64,000 nucleotides of DNA from Setaria digitata (Eukaryota; Nematoda; Chromadorea; Rhabditida; Setariidae): the NCBI GenBank assembly GCA_003640385.1, contig RCAB01000251.1, positions 28,152 to 92,151 on the forward strand, in the 5' to 3' direction. The notes beneath the pieces are model-generated. The model worked only from the letters and a program-made list of their open reading frames with translations, ran no database searches and was not told where the DNA came from. Each line of letters begins with the position of its first letter. Within the stretch, counting starts at the first letter, position 1. A program made the position numbers and the translations under genes. Below, piece after piece: positions 53,301 to 64,000 of this stretch.

Positions 53301-56300
53301 TTTTAATTAGAATTATTTAATGTAATTTCTTTCATACAACAAGGTGCCACATTGTCGGGTTAGCTAACGGCCGCTGTGGGTCATTTAGGTTTGAAATTAT
53401 TATTTGGCCAACTGTTTTGGCATTTAAAAATGTGTCATCATCATCTTAATTATCTCTAATTTAGATAAGAACAATTAACTGTAATTTACTGTTGTATCGT
53501 TAATTGGAAAAACAATCATTCACTGAATGGCAGGATGATTTCTATTGCATAGCAAATCAAATGATTAGAATCTGAGGCGAATTTAATTATGCCGATGGAC
53601 ATATTGTAAAAATTATCCAAAGAATTAGCCTTTCTGTATGAAAATAAATGTTAGAAATGTATCATTTCATCTAATTTAGAATCATTTAGATGATGAAATG
53701 ATTTGAACGCTTGCTGATAGCTTTTTCAATTTTTTTTTTCTTTTTTTAAACAAATCCTAATACCTTCTCATTCGTCGAGAATAAAATCACTGCAAAAAAG
53801 AAAAAAAAAAAAAAAAAAAAAAGTGTTTCGAAATGAAACGAAGCATCAAAAGAAAAATTGTGTTACTGTAATTTTGGCATTATTTTTTTTTAGCTTTAAG
53901 AATATAGAAAAAGAAGCAATTAGCAAATTAGGTAAAAAAAAAACGCCAGCTTAATAAAATTTAAGAAAAAAAAAGCAAATTGCAAATATTTAGCTCAAAT
54001 TTTTTAATTATTGAAGAGAAATATTTGAAATGATTATTATTTAAAAGAAAAAAAAAGAAAATGGAAAGAAAACTGATGGAAATTTTTTCCAGAAAAAAAA
54101 ATGGCTTTTTCAATTTTTTTCAAAATTTTGTAGGTTATTTTCATATATTATTTGTGATAAGTACTGGCATTTATTATAGATAATTACACTACAATATTAT
54201 ATCAGTAATGGAAAAAAATTTTCAAGAATAAAACTGAAATTAATTTCTTAAATAATTGTGATATAATTTTTAATTGAAAAAACTCTTATTAACTGTCTGT
54301 TCTAAATCAAAAGTACTAAAAGTATTCATTTCGTTATTAAGACTAAAATGAAAAGAATAAAATCAATTAACACAAAATAAAAAGAAGAAGGAAAATTTGA
54401 GAGACCCTGATTAGAAATCATATTAATTAAAAATTAATTTATGGCTAAAAAATAAATTAATTTAAAATAGCAAACGCATTTTCCTAATTACTCATTAATT
54501 ATTACCAGGAAAATTTAAACGATTTCCCGTTTTATCATAAATTTATCATATTTATTATAATTGTTAATTAAGTGCTATCTTATCAAATTGTTAAAATTTA
54601 GGAAAAACTTGAAAAAAAAAATAATTCAGCTATAGCTCAAATCTTAATATTTTTGAATTCTTTCTTTTTTTTTTTAATTTCCAACAGTATCAAAATGTTA
54701 ACATTTTGTCTATTTCATCTATGGCTCGAATTTTACAGTTCAGCTCTTACATTTTTTCTTTTCTATTTCTTCGATGAAAAAAATAAAAAAAAAAAAAAAA
54801 AATGGAAATTTTACACATTTTTGCTGCAAAACAACAATCATTCTTTAAAGTGTTGAACACGTGTCATGAACTCATTTTAATTTGGTCTATTCTTTACAAA
54901 AAGAAAGAAAAAAAAAGATTAGAAAAAAATTGTTTTATTTTATTCAAACTATCTTTCTAGAACGATCTCCTTCACCTTTTATTGTGTACAAGATGCAACA
55001 GCTGCACTTCGAATAGAATTAGAATAAAGGCAATAGTTTTTGTTCTAGTAATGTATGCATAAAGTGTGAACATTTCTACTCTTTTTTTTTTTTTTCTTAA
55101 AAAAATTTGACAATTTTTAGATTTTATATTTGTAGATGAGTGAGGAAATTTGAATTAACATTCCTAAATGTTTGGCATGAAGCTAAAGATCAGTATGACA
55201 GCGCAAAAAACTCTCAAATAATTAATCGATTAAAATCAGCAAATAATTAAATAATTAATTAAAATTTTAAAAGAAGTTTTTTTTTTGAAAAAAAAAAAGT
55301 AATAGTGTTTCAAGTTTTTACATTATTGTACAACTGCAGCAAAATGATAAGAGTTATAGATGATTAGACAGAAGCAAAAAAAAAAAAAAAAGAAATGTAC
55401 TTTTGATGGTGAATTTTGATAATTAAGACAGATTTTAATTAATTTATCTGTTGATTTTCTGTGGAATGATTATCACTGGAAAATTAAATGAAATCAAATG
55501 AAGTCAAACGATAGGCAGATGCATCGGCAATTGGCATATGACAGAAATAACTCAAACAGCTGTTGTCGTTGATGATAATTTTATGCATTATTATTTCGTT
55601 GAAATTTTTATTAAAAGAAAAAAAAAAGAAATAGTTGAATGAGTTGTCAGAATGAATAAATTTCTGATTTGACGGCACTAAGGACCGGAAAACTTATGAA
55701 AATGACGAGATTCTGGTTGGTGGACTCGGCAGGTTGTCAGGATGAATGAATTCTCTGGACCAGTCGAGCGAACAAATTTCCGGTTAACTGAATTGTAAGA
55801 CTGGAGATCTCATAAGGAGTAGTACTCAAGAATTTAGGAGGATGTGAGTGAGCAAATTTTCGGTTATGATATTATGGAATTAAACAAGTTGCATAAGGAT
55901 AAAAAAATTCTGGATTAACAGGATCAATTCATACAAATATCAAGAAAAAGGCAATTTGTTTGAAACAAAATTAATAGAATTTTCCAGATTAGATTTTCAT
56001 CTTATGAAGAATCATTTCTTTTTTTCGACTGTATAACAATTACTGATGTACTGGTATGCATTTAAAAAATAGAAAAATATTAATAATATTTATAATTTTC
56101 CATCTTTCTTTTTTCTTTTTTCCTTTTTTTTTTTTTCAATTGAAACAATCGATTTTCAAATAAGTTTTTATCAATAAATTTCATTTATCAATCGGCTTTA
56201 CCTTTGTTTTCCCTTTGTTTTTAGGGAGCATTGCAACGAATTATCATTGTTGAAATAAATTTTTTTGTGTTAAATTTCTCACATTCATCATTTTTCCTTT

Positions 56301-59300
56301 CTTTTTTTTTTTTGAAATTTAAAGAAAAGAATTAAAAGATAACGCAATCGAACTTTGCTTAAACAACATTATAACTTTAATTTTTTATTATTGTTTTCCT
56401 AAATATTCCGTATATCGCAACTAATTACACTTAACTTCCTATTAATTTTAAAATCCTATTAATTTTTAAAAATTTCATTACCCATCAATCTTTACTTGCC
56501 ACTTATATTAATTTTAAAATGCTTAAATCTATATTGGCTTTAGAATGAATTTATTACTGCTAAAAAATCGTTATCATTTATGCAATATATTAGGATAGTT
56601 GTTTTTATCATCTTCATTTCAGGAAAAAAGAAAGCTAAAAAGGAAAAAAGCGTTAAATAATGAAATGTTTAAAAATGACTATCAATTCGTAATCTTTATC
56701 TTGAAACAATTTCTAGGAATCTTTAAAAATAATCACGTTTAAATCCTTTCTAATACTTTTAAAAAATAAATAAAAAAAAAGGATTTGAAAAAGATTTTTT
56801 GTTGTTAAAAAATCATTTCGAATACTCCTACATCTTTTCTCCATTCATTGCATTGTTGCAACTGTATTTCAGAATAAATAATACCTTTGTTAAAGTAGAA
56901 ATGATTATTGATACAATTTATTTTAAGACTTTTTCAAATAATTTATTAAAGTAACAAATGATTATTGATGAGAATTATTTTCAGAATTTCTAAAACACGT
57001 GTAAAGACTAACTAGGACAGGTGTACATCTGCCCAATTATGGTAAATTACTAAACAATAATTACCTTTACGCATACTTTTAGCTAACTTATGTAGGATGT
57101 GTTGCGCCATAACCTGGTAATCATACAGTTTGCATCATTTGTTTTAAAGTTTATGTTTGAGAGCTTTAACAACAGAAAATAAAACTGAAATTTGAACAAA
57201 ATTGTAATATGAAGAAATTTCTTCCTATCATTTCAAATTAATCATTTAATACATACATGAATTGTTAATTTTCCCGCAATTGTTTCTGTAAAACAATCAA
57301 TTAATTTTTTAGCATCGCATTTTTTCTAGTTGAAATTGTATCAAAAAAAAAAAAAACTTTTAGTAAAAAAAATTTTTACATTCGAATATTTTGACTGCTA
57401 GAATAGCAAATGATGCATCAATATGGTAACATTACACATAATAGTTTAATTAATTTTTTATCTTTTATTATTTGTTTTTATTATACATGATTAAAAATGT
57501 TTCATCTAAACAAGTTTATAGTGACATTTGCAATTTCAGAAATGCCGAATGAGTTGCAGGCAGAAAAGATTTATTTCACATTCAAATAAATGCCTATTTA
57601 AGTAGTCAAATTAAGTTAATTATTGCTATCCATAAGTCTTTTATTGAGAACATTTGCATAGTTATCAATCAATTTTTTTTTTTTTTTTTTTTTTGAAATT
57701 TTTAAAAAATATGCGAAAGTTCATGAAATAATTCTTCTTTTTTATTAAAATAAGAGTTTTTTAATTGCTAAGAGCTGGGCAGTTTAATCGAAAATTGCTT
57801 ACTTACTTATTTACTCATTTGTTCATTTATTTATTCAAACATATTGTTTATTCAAGTGCTATCTATCATGCTAAATGTTTAAGGAACTTGGTATAATTAT
57901 TTATTTTTGTCCATGTAATGAAGATAATATTCGTAATTTTTTATTTCTTTTCAAATGAAAATTTTAAATTTTAGCTTAAAATTTATCAACATAATTATTA
58001 GCATATATACAAATAAATATATAAAAAGAATTATTGCGAAATTTCGAATTGTGTATTTTTGTGATTAAATGTAAAATTGTAACCTGAAATCTGATTATAT
58101 AATTATTAATATAATTTTGAAGAGTTTTTAACCGCAAGAAAAATCATTCCAATATGTAATAGTTTTTGCGCCAATTTTTTGCTCTTTTTTCTCTAAGTTT
58201 CAGCTTAATTCCTTTTTTCAGCCAATTAATTTTTTTCTTATTAATTAGAAATTTAAAACAAATCGTCAAAAATTCCAAAGACGATGCTATAATCATTTTC
58301 AATCAATGAAAATAAGGAATAAATTTTGTTGCTAGCACGAGAATTTTTTTAAAAAAATATAAAACTGAATTTATAGAAAAAAGAAATGATAAAAAAGTTC
58401 AATTATTACACGGAAAAAAGGAAAGGAAGAAAAAAAAACGAAAATTGTTATCAAATATTAATATTCAATTTTAATAATTTTTCGCAAAAATTTCAAATAA
58501 TTTATTTGTTTTGTATTTTTAGAATGTTTCACTTTTGGTTGAAATGCGGCATGAACCAAACAAAGCAATAATATTTCGCTCCGAAAATTTCCTTCAATTA
58601 TCACCATCCAATGATGTATTACGGATTACTGAGGTAAAAGATAATAATATTCATTATCACTCACTAAAATCAGTATCTTTTTTGACTGATTAAATTTAGA
58701 GGAAAAAATTACTTAGAAGTTTCCGCTCCAAATGTCCATCACATTACAGTTACTTTGCTACTTAAAGAGATTAGTTTAAAGATTTCATTTTTTTTTTTTT
58801 TCATGATATTATTCCTTTTCTTCTCTTTTTTCCTCTTTCTTTTTTTTTTCTCTCATTTTTCTACTTTTAAATATTTTATGAAAAAGGAAAAATATGTTAC
58901 TGTTGAAAATTGTTGACTGAATAAGAAGTGTAAGATAAAAATATGAGACTTTTGTGATAATTTAACTAAAAGGAGCTAGCCAATATTGTTAAACTAGTGT
59001 GCTAGTTTCATAATTTAAGCGGTAGTAAATTTTTGTTTACCAAATAATTTAAAATTTTGAGCAGGAAATAAGAAACAGACTTATTTTGATAAGAAATTGA
59101 ATTAAAATTTTTGTAATTAGACTGGAATTTGCATTTATCTAATAGCTTAAATCAAATATAAATTTTAAATTTTCAAAACATATTTGTAGGAAAAAGGTAG
59201 CACCAAAATAGAATATGATGTTAAAGTGGAATGTGGCCAGAATTATTATGGACAAGAATGTGCCATCTTTTGCAACCCAAGTATCGGAAGGTAGAGCGCT

Positions 59301-62300
59301 ATTCAATCATTTTCAATTCAAAATAATAATTAATTTTAAGAATTATCATTGAAACAATTAATTAATTTTCTTTTCCCTCTTCAATAATTTAACAATTTAT
59401 TCAGTTACTTTCTAGCAAGACTAAACACTAATACATTTTAGGAAAAAAAAAAAAGAGAAATTTTGATTTTTCTTTTTTTCTTTTAATATAAATATTCACT
59501 TTTAAATTTAGTTTTTTCTTTTCTAATTTTTTAAAGTCCACTTATATTTGCCTGTTAGATTAACTTAGTTAATAATAAGTTAATTAATTAATTTTCTTCA
59601 ATTACAGTTTCCATTTCAAATGTTCACCAGATGGACAACGTTTATGTGAAGATGGTTGGAGTGGACAAAATTGTGATGACCCAATTTGTGCCAATGGTTG
59701 TATTAATGGATATTGTGTTTCACCAGAAATATGCAAGTATGCACTTTTTTTTTTTGTTTCTTAAATTTCAATCCTTTGAAATTAAGAAAATTGTTGAAAT
59801 TTTGATAATTAGACTAATTATTATATTTATATCATAGTGATAAAATAGAAGGCTAATTAAATAATTATGCGATTTAATTGTAAAGTTTCTTGTTTTTTTT
59901 TTTTTTTTTTTTTTTTTTTGTAATTCATTAAAAGCTTACAAAATTATTAATGAACATATTTTCATGATGATCATATATGGCCAACTATGAAAAATGAAAT
60001 TTTTATTCCTTCTAAAATTGGAATTTGTTCTTAATATATTGTAAGAGATACTTACAAAAAAAAAAAAGCGAGAAATCAAAATTTGAATTAGAACAAAAGT
60101 TAATTTGAATGGGATATTACAAAACTTATTTTCATTTTGCAACATATATATATACGTTCTATTTCTTTTTATAATTGAATAAAATATTTTTAATATATTA
60201 CGAATGAGAAGAAGTAAAATTGGAAAAGTTTAATAAAACTAATACATAATTGTTTAAAATTGTTCCTCCTTTCAACTATTTTCTTGAATTTTTATTTTTT
60301 ACTTTCTAATAATTAGAGCAAGAAAAAAAAAAAATGGAAAGGAAATTTATTAAGGTGTCGTAACGGCTGGCAAGGTAAGAATTGTGATCGTTGTAAACCG
60401 CAAGATGGTTGTGGACACGGCTATTGTAACAAACCCAATGAATGTATTTGTGAGAAAAATTGGGGTGGAACATATTGTGACAGGTGAATTTTCTCTTCTT
60501 TTTCCTTTCTTTTATTATTTTTCATTGTTTTTTTTTTTCTTTAACTTTTTGAACAAAATTTCAGGATTAGTTATTTAAAAAAAAAAAAAAAAAAAAAAGG
60601 AATTTTAATTTTTCTTTTCAAATAAATAAATTGTGAAATGAAATATAAGTATTTGTAAATTTATCATTTTTGTGAATAAATTTCAGGGATTTAGACTACT
60701 GTTTTCATAATTCACCATGTTTAAATGGTGGAAAATGTTCAAGCGGTGGATTGCAAAATTATTATTATTGCAATTGTACGGCTGGTTTTACTGGACAAAA
60801 TTGTGAAATTAAAGTAAGATTGTTATTATTTCCGAAGATATCTAATTATTTGTAAGCTAGTGAATTAGTTTAATTCATTTATTTGCAAACATTTTCATAA
60901 ATATTGAAGTAATATTTTCAATAATCATGGATCCTATTGTATAATGTAGAAGAAACATTTTGTTTCTCCGTAGATATTAAACTATTTCAGCAAAAAAAAA
61001 AAAAAAATGATTATTTTATGGAATAATGTGGAAGTGAAAAAAAAAAAAAAAAAACAGCGAAATAACAGTAAGATATGATCAAAAGTTCTGTTAATTAATT
61101 ATATTTTTAATAAATTGCTAATAGGAAGGAAAGCAAATCAAAAATTATAATTTTATAGTTAAATCCATGCGCAAACGTAAATTGCGGTAAAAATGGCCGA
61201 TGTATAGTTTCTTGGGATTCCAAAAGTAAATATTTGTGTTTATGTGATGCAAGTCATTATGGTGATCATTGTCAATATTCCACAAATGATGACAAACACC
61301 AAATTGGTAATGTGACGCTTTTTCTCAATTTACTAATTAATTTTAATTTGACGAATTTGATGCCTTAGCTACATTAATACTTCTTATCAATAATTGATAA
61401 TTTTTGCTTTTAGTAACGCAGTATCAAAATTTAAAATTCTTTTCAAATCACGCTTTTAATGTTAAAATTCAATATTCTATTATTAAATTTTTCAGCTAAA
61501 ATCTAAATTTGTTCCAAGTAGAGTGGAATAGAATCATTATTGCAAAAATAAATTAATTGTTAGTAATTAGTTAAAAATGGAATGGTTCACATAAATATTA
61601 TTATTTTTTTTTTACTGGAATTAAGTTCATTGCTTTAAAATTTTTTGCTTATTTCCCATTTAGGCCGAAGAATGTGAATTGCTTATAATTTCGCTAAACA
61701 AATTAAAATTTAACTTCTGATCAATTTAGGTCATTCGGGAAGTTGTCGATTGACCAGTTCTGATTATATGCCCAATGGATTTAGCTGGACAACGGTTGAT
61801 TGTCGACAGTGCCTATGTCAAAGGGTTAAATTTCTATATTTAATTAATTCTTTCATTTCTGTTCTTTTTTTTATAAATTTTAAAATTTCTTATTTGAAAA
61901 TTTCGAAGATATTTAAATAAATTGTAATAAATTAGTGCGAAAAAAAAAAAAAACAAAGCATTCTTTTAGGGAATTATAAAATGTACGGAAAAGAGGTGTG
62001 AACCACGTGATTGTTATCATAATGATTCGAATTCCGGAAAACATCCAATATGTCCGAAAGATCAGGCATGTTACCGCTTGCATTAATGCTTGTAATAAAG
62101 ATATTTTAATTGCAATAATTAAAATAATCACGATCACGTTGCATTTTTAATTTTAGAAATGACAATATATGTTACGTAGCTGTCGGAAAACTTTTTCGTT
62201 GCACGTATCACGTTTTTTATTTTTATCTTTTCGCAAATTTTAGCATTGTGTTATTGTTACGGAAGATGAATGCCTTAAGGGTAGATGCAATTATCCACGT

Positions 62301-63882
62301 GGACGTTGCCTTTCTTGGCTACAAATAAATAGCGAAGCAATGCGACGCATTTGTCGCGAAAACTTAAATGTTAAAAATCAAAATTTGCAAGGCTGTACAC
62401 GGATATATCTTGAATTTGACACGGGCAATTTATTATCGGTATTTTAAAATTTTACTTAAAAATTTTTAAACAACTTGTTAACAAGTGATAATTAACAAGT
62501 GATAAAATGACAAAAAACAAAACTCTTATTAATTTGCTCATCATTCATTGTTTAGTTAAAGTTCAATACTCTAAACTTTCAGGAATACGAAAACTTTTTT
62601 TTCCTCCCAATTTAGGAAAAGAGAAATCAGTTATTGAAATGTAGGGAAAATTTTGAAATAACTTTTTTTCAAATTCTTAATTTTATATTTTTTACAGGGA
62701 ACAACATCAGGTGATGTTTGTTTTCACCTGCTACTGGATGCGAACACTGCAAACTTCACACATATTGGATTTGATTGTCAGTTAATATCACCTAATACAG
62801 TACAAGTGAATATTGTATGCATTTATTTAATAATTTAATTTTATTGAATTTGATTGAAATTATTTTTCGCAAGAATTTTCGCTTCTAATTCCTAGTATTT
62901 TAATAATTATTATTGTAATTTACTTAATTAATACATGCAAAAGAAGTGATTGAAACAGTAATTGCGAACAGCAAATGCAGGAGATGCAAGGTGAAATTTT
63001 TGAAATGTCAAAAAAATTTTCACCAAAATTTTAAATTGCAAAAATTTCATTAGCAAAATTTCAATTATCTGAATTATTAATCGTATCTGACAACTAATTC
63101 AATTCTCGATTGTTCATTTTCCTTTCTGCTTTGCTCCTGTGATTATTTATTATTTTGCAGATTTCATTGAAGTTTCTAACGGATGTTATAATGATAAAGG
63201 AATTTCTGATAAATCGCCTTCGTAATCGTTTAACAGCTAGTCAAATACTTGCTGCAGTTACTCAGATCAGTGATGATGATAACGATGATAATAATAATAG
63301 CAGTGAAAATCCCATGCTGAATGCTATTTTGACACTTCGAGATTCTGGTTTGTGCTAAGCGAGCAATCCATTTTCTAATTAGAAAATTAATGAGGATTTA
63401 ATTAGATAGCATTGTTTTTTTTTTCTCTTTCTCTTCAAAAAATTTTAAAATTATGTTGCATTGATTTTGCTTAAGGATTATTGAGAAATTTTCTTATTTA
63501 TTTAATATCCTACTCTAATTCTGCATAATTTGATCTTATTTCAGCGATATCATCATCAATTGATTCTACACCGTTAACAACCAAACAAATGCTTATCATA
63601 ATTATCTGTCTAATGTTACTGATAATTCTTATCCTTATGAACATTGCTATCATGAAGAATTCACAGTTATGCACTGGTCGAAAACGCTGCAACGATTTAC
63701 ATAGCAATGATAATCTTTTGGAAATGCAACTACAACAGCCAACGCATGTTTATACTACACAGTCATTAATTAAGTCTGACAAACGGAATAAGAATACAGC
63801 AGTGGATTGTACTTACGAAACACCAGGGAGCGAACAACCGTTTTTGTCCAAATTAAAAAGTAATACAATTTTAAAATTTTGA
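44334..63882 (+). CDS. Jagged/Serrate-type DSL Notch ligand
   Basis: Type I membrane ligand for Notch receptors on neighbouring cells. Fifteen exons: 44334-44387, 48720-48813, 49145-49332, 58523-58633, 59190-59290, 59608-59736, 60355-60483, 60687-60813, 61159-61306, 61730-61824, 61970-62065, 62244-62438, 62698-62814, 63161-63347, 63545-63882; phases agree, 702 aa. Signal peptide about 1-19 (SWMLLFCFILSTA). MNNL-like N terminus about 20-150 (GSGFVTFVLKEFQFDE; CQMYVHICVG; IPFDVRWPVK). DSL domain about 156-207 (YYGQECAIFCNP; CEDGWSGQNC). EGF repeats at about 208-239, 240-270, 271-311 and 312-350. A Jagged-type VWC-like cysteine-rich region follows at about 365-455 (CRQCLCQRGIIKC; ICPKDQ then HCVIVTEDEC). 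Transmembrane helix about 606-627, then a 75-residue tail. Exon 11 ends in a GC donor. Exon 1 is placed by signal-peptide content and phase only. Additional 3' exons beyond the window are possible. Confidence 0.88.
47100..47370. repeat. Imperfect duplication of about 160 bp
   Basis: TTCAAATTAATCAAAATTAC occurs near 47101 and again near 47260. Each is followed by a T-rich stretch that ends with a TTTTGTTTCAGTT-like word. Divergence is substantial between the copies. Confidence 0.6.
47914..47926 (+). promoter_or_regulatory. DR1-like nuclear-receptor motif in intron 1
   Basis: AGGTCA and AGGTTA as direct repeats separated by one base. DR1 elements are bound by HNF4/RXR-type receptors, a family greatly expanded in nematodes. 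Functional use is inference only. Confidence 0.25.
48305..48544. repeat. 119-bp duplication separated by an N
   Basis: Copies at 48305-48423 and 48426-48544 differ at only two positions (A/G and A/C) and meet at an N (48424). Like the pair at 13.9-14.0 kb, this probably represents unmerged contig ends, perhaps two haplotypes, and not a genomic duplication. Confidence 0.8.
49674..49681 (+). promoter_or_regulatory. Canonical CSL (LAG-1/RBPJ) site in intron 3
   Basis: CGTGGGAA is a consensus binding word for the Notch pathway transcription factor CSL. It lies 340 bp into the large intron of the Notch ligand gene, so feedback by the pathway is possible. An eight-base match in 9 kb has an appreciable chance of arising randomly, though less so in DNA this AT-rich. 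Confidence 0.3.
49821..50360. repeat. Diverged tandem duplication, unit about 270 bp
   Basis: Two copies (about 49821-50090 and 50091-50360) share the same order of words: ATCATATCCACAATTATA, TTGATAAATGAAC/CTGATAAATAAAC, ATCTTTGTGATATCCT and TTCACTGAT/CTCACTGAT. Roughly 80% similar by eye, so an old duplication. Non-coding. Confidence 0.75.
51270..52953 (-). other. Coding-like islands on the opposite strand: possible nested gene
   Basis: Three minus-strand stretches inside intron 3 look more protein-like than the surrounding DNA: about 52854-52940 (MLSYEPKYIAIFGTTKS then a GTAAAG donor, or onward to VKDDIFGQLSI and stop), about 52632-52678 (MGTARKKSLSEKKKER then GTTAGA donor), and 51270-51490 (a Lys/Arg-rich frame containing SVIAIRSVDSGDKTLRNWFQ and ending LLASQSIRK stop). 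In order they could be exons of one small basic protein, but splice phases between them were not established. No family recognised; they could also be separate chance frames. Confidence 0.25.
55640..55930. repeat. Diverged tandem repeat, GC-richer than surroundings
   Basis: Related words recur at roughly 90-100-bp steps: TTGTCAGAATGAATAAATTT and TTGTCAGGATGAATGAATTC, then GAGCGAACAAATTTCCGGTT and GAGTGAGCAAATTTTCGGTT, and AGATCTCATAAGGA and AAGTTGCATAAGGA. Old, partly decayed copies inside intron 3. Confidence 0.6.
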
Positions 63883-64000
63883 TTTAAAAAAAATGAAATA
63901 ATATGTGAACTTGATGAATAATTATGATTAACAATGTCATTTCTATCATTTATAATTATTGAGGAAAAAGTACTTCAAATCTATTCCTGAAAAAAAAAAA
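63883..64000. other. 3' flank of the Notch ligand and window end
   Basis: AT-rich sequence after the ligand stop, ending in an A run. No clear AATAAA signal before the edge. Confidence 0.5.

Larger units (their letters stand above)
49333..58522 (+). other. Intron 3 of the Notch ligand (9.2 kb)
   Basis: The largest intron in the window, splitting the MNNL-like region between VRWPVK and NVSLLVEMRH. It contains a CSL site, a 270-bp tandem duplication, minus-strand coding-like islands at 51.3-53.0 kb, a diverged repeat at 55.6-55.9 kb and abundant homopolymers. Other genes here have introns of 44 nt to 1 kb. Confidence 0.65.

Overview
This window looks like nuclear DNA of a nematode, most likely a filarial worm (Onchocercidae). 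The DNA is very AT-rich and full of poly-A/poly-T runs. Genes are split into many small exons with GT...TTTCAG introns, some only 34-49 nt long. Several start codons lie a few bases after a bare splice acceptor, as expected for spliced-leader trans-splicing. Isolated N's and duplicated flanks show a draft assembly. There is no operon, Shine-Dalgarno signal, phage or bacterial gene block. Gene models were spliced by eye; exon phases were checked to be consistent and protein lengths follow from the exon sums.

Layout. 1-11.2 kb: no convincing gene, only simple sequence, four short tandem duplications and a 279-nt T homopolymer. 11.25-11.80 kb (+): weak five-exon small gene with very short introns. 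12.0-13.7 kb (-): six-exon gene for a 194-aa protein with one membrane segment, convergent with the previous one. 15.6-19.8 kb (+): complete 11-exon hydroxymethylglutaryl-CoA synthase, the committed step of the mevalonate pathway. 20.7-22.8 kb (-): complete five-exon MPPED1/2-type metallophosphoesterase, tail to tail with the synthase. 22.8-35.5 kb: repeats and AT-rich spacer, including a 38-bp minisatellite. 35.6-38.5 kb (-): ten-exon protein with two HMG-box-like regions, closest in look to UBF. 38.5-44.3 kb: spacer with one possible minus-strand exon. 44.3-63.9 kb (+): 15-exon gene for a 702-aa membrane-anchored Notch ligand.

The Notch ligand is the main point of interest. Its parts in order are signal peptide, MNNL-like N terminus, DSL domain, four EGF repeats, a Jagged/Serrate-type cysteine-rich VWC-like region, a transmembrane helix and a 75-residue tail. 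The familiar C. elegans DSL ligands lack the VWC-like region, so this looks like a Jagged-type ligand in a nematode. The gene has a 4.3-kb first intron and a 9.2-kb third intron; the latter holds a canonical CSL/LAG-1 site, a diverged tandem duplication and coding-like islands on the opposite strand that might be a nested gene. One intron appears to use a GC-AG splice pair. The genes do not form an obvious pathway together.
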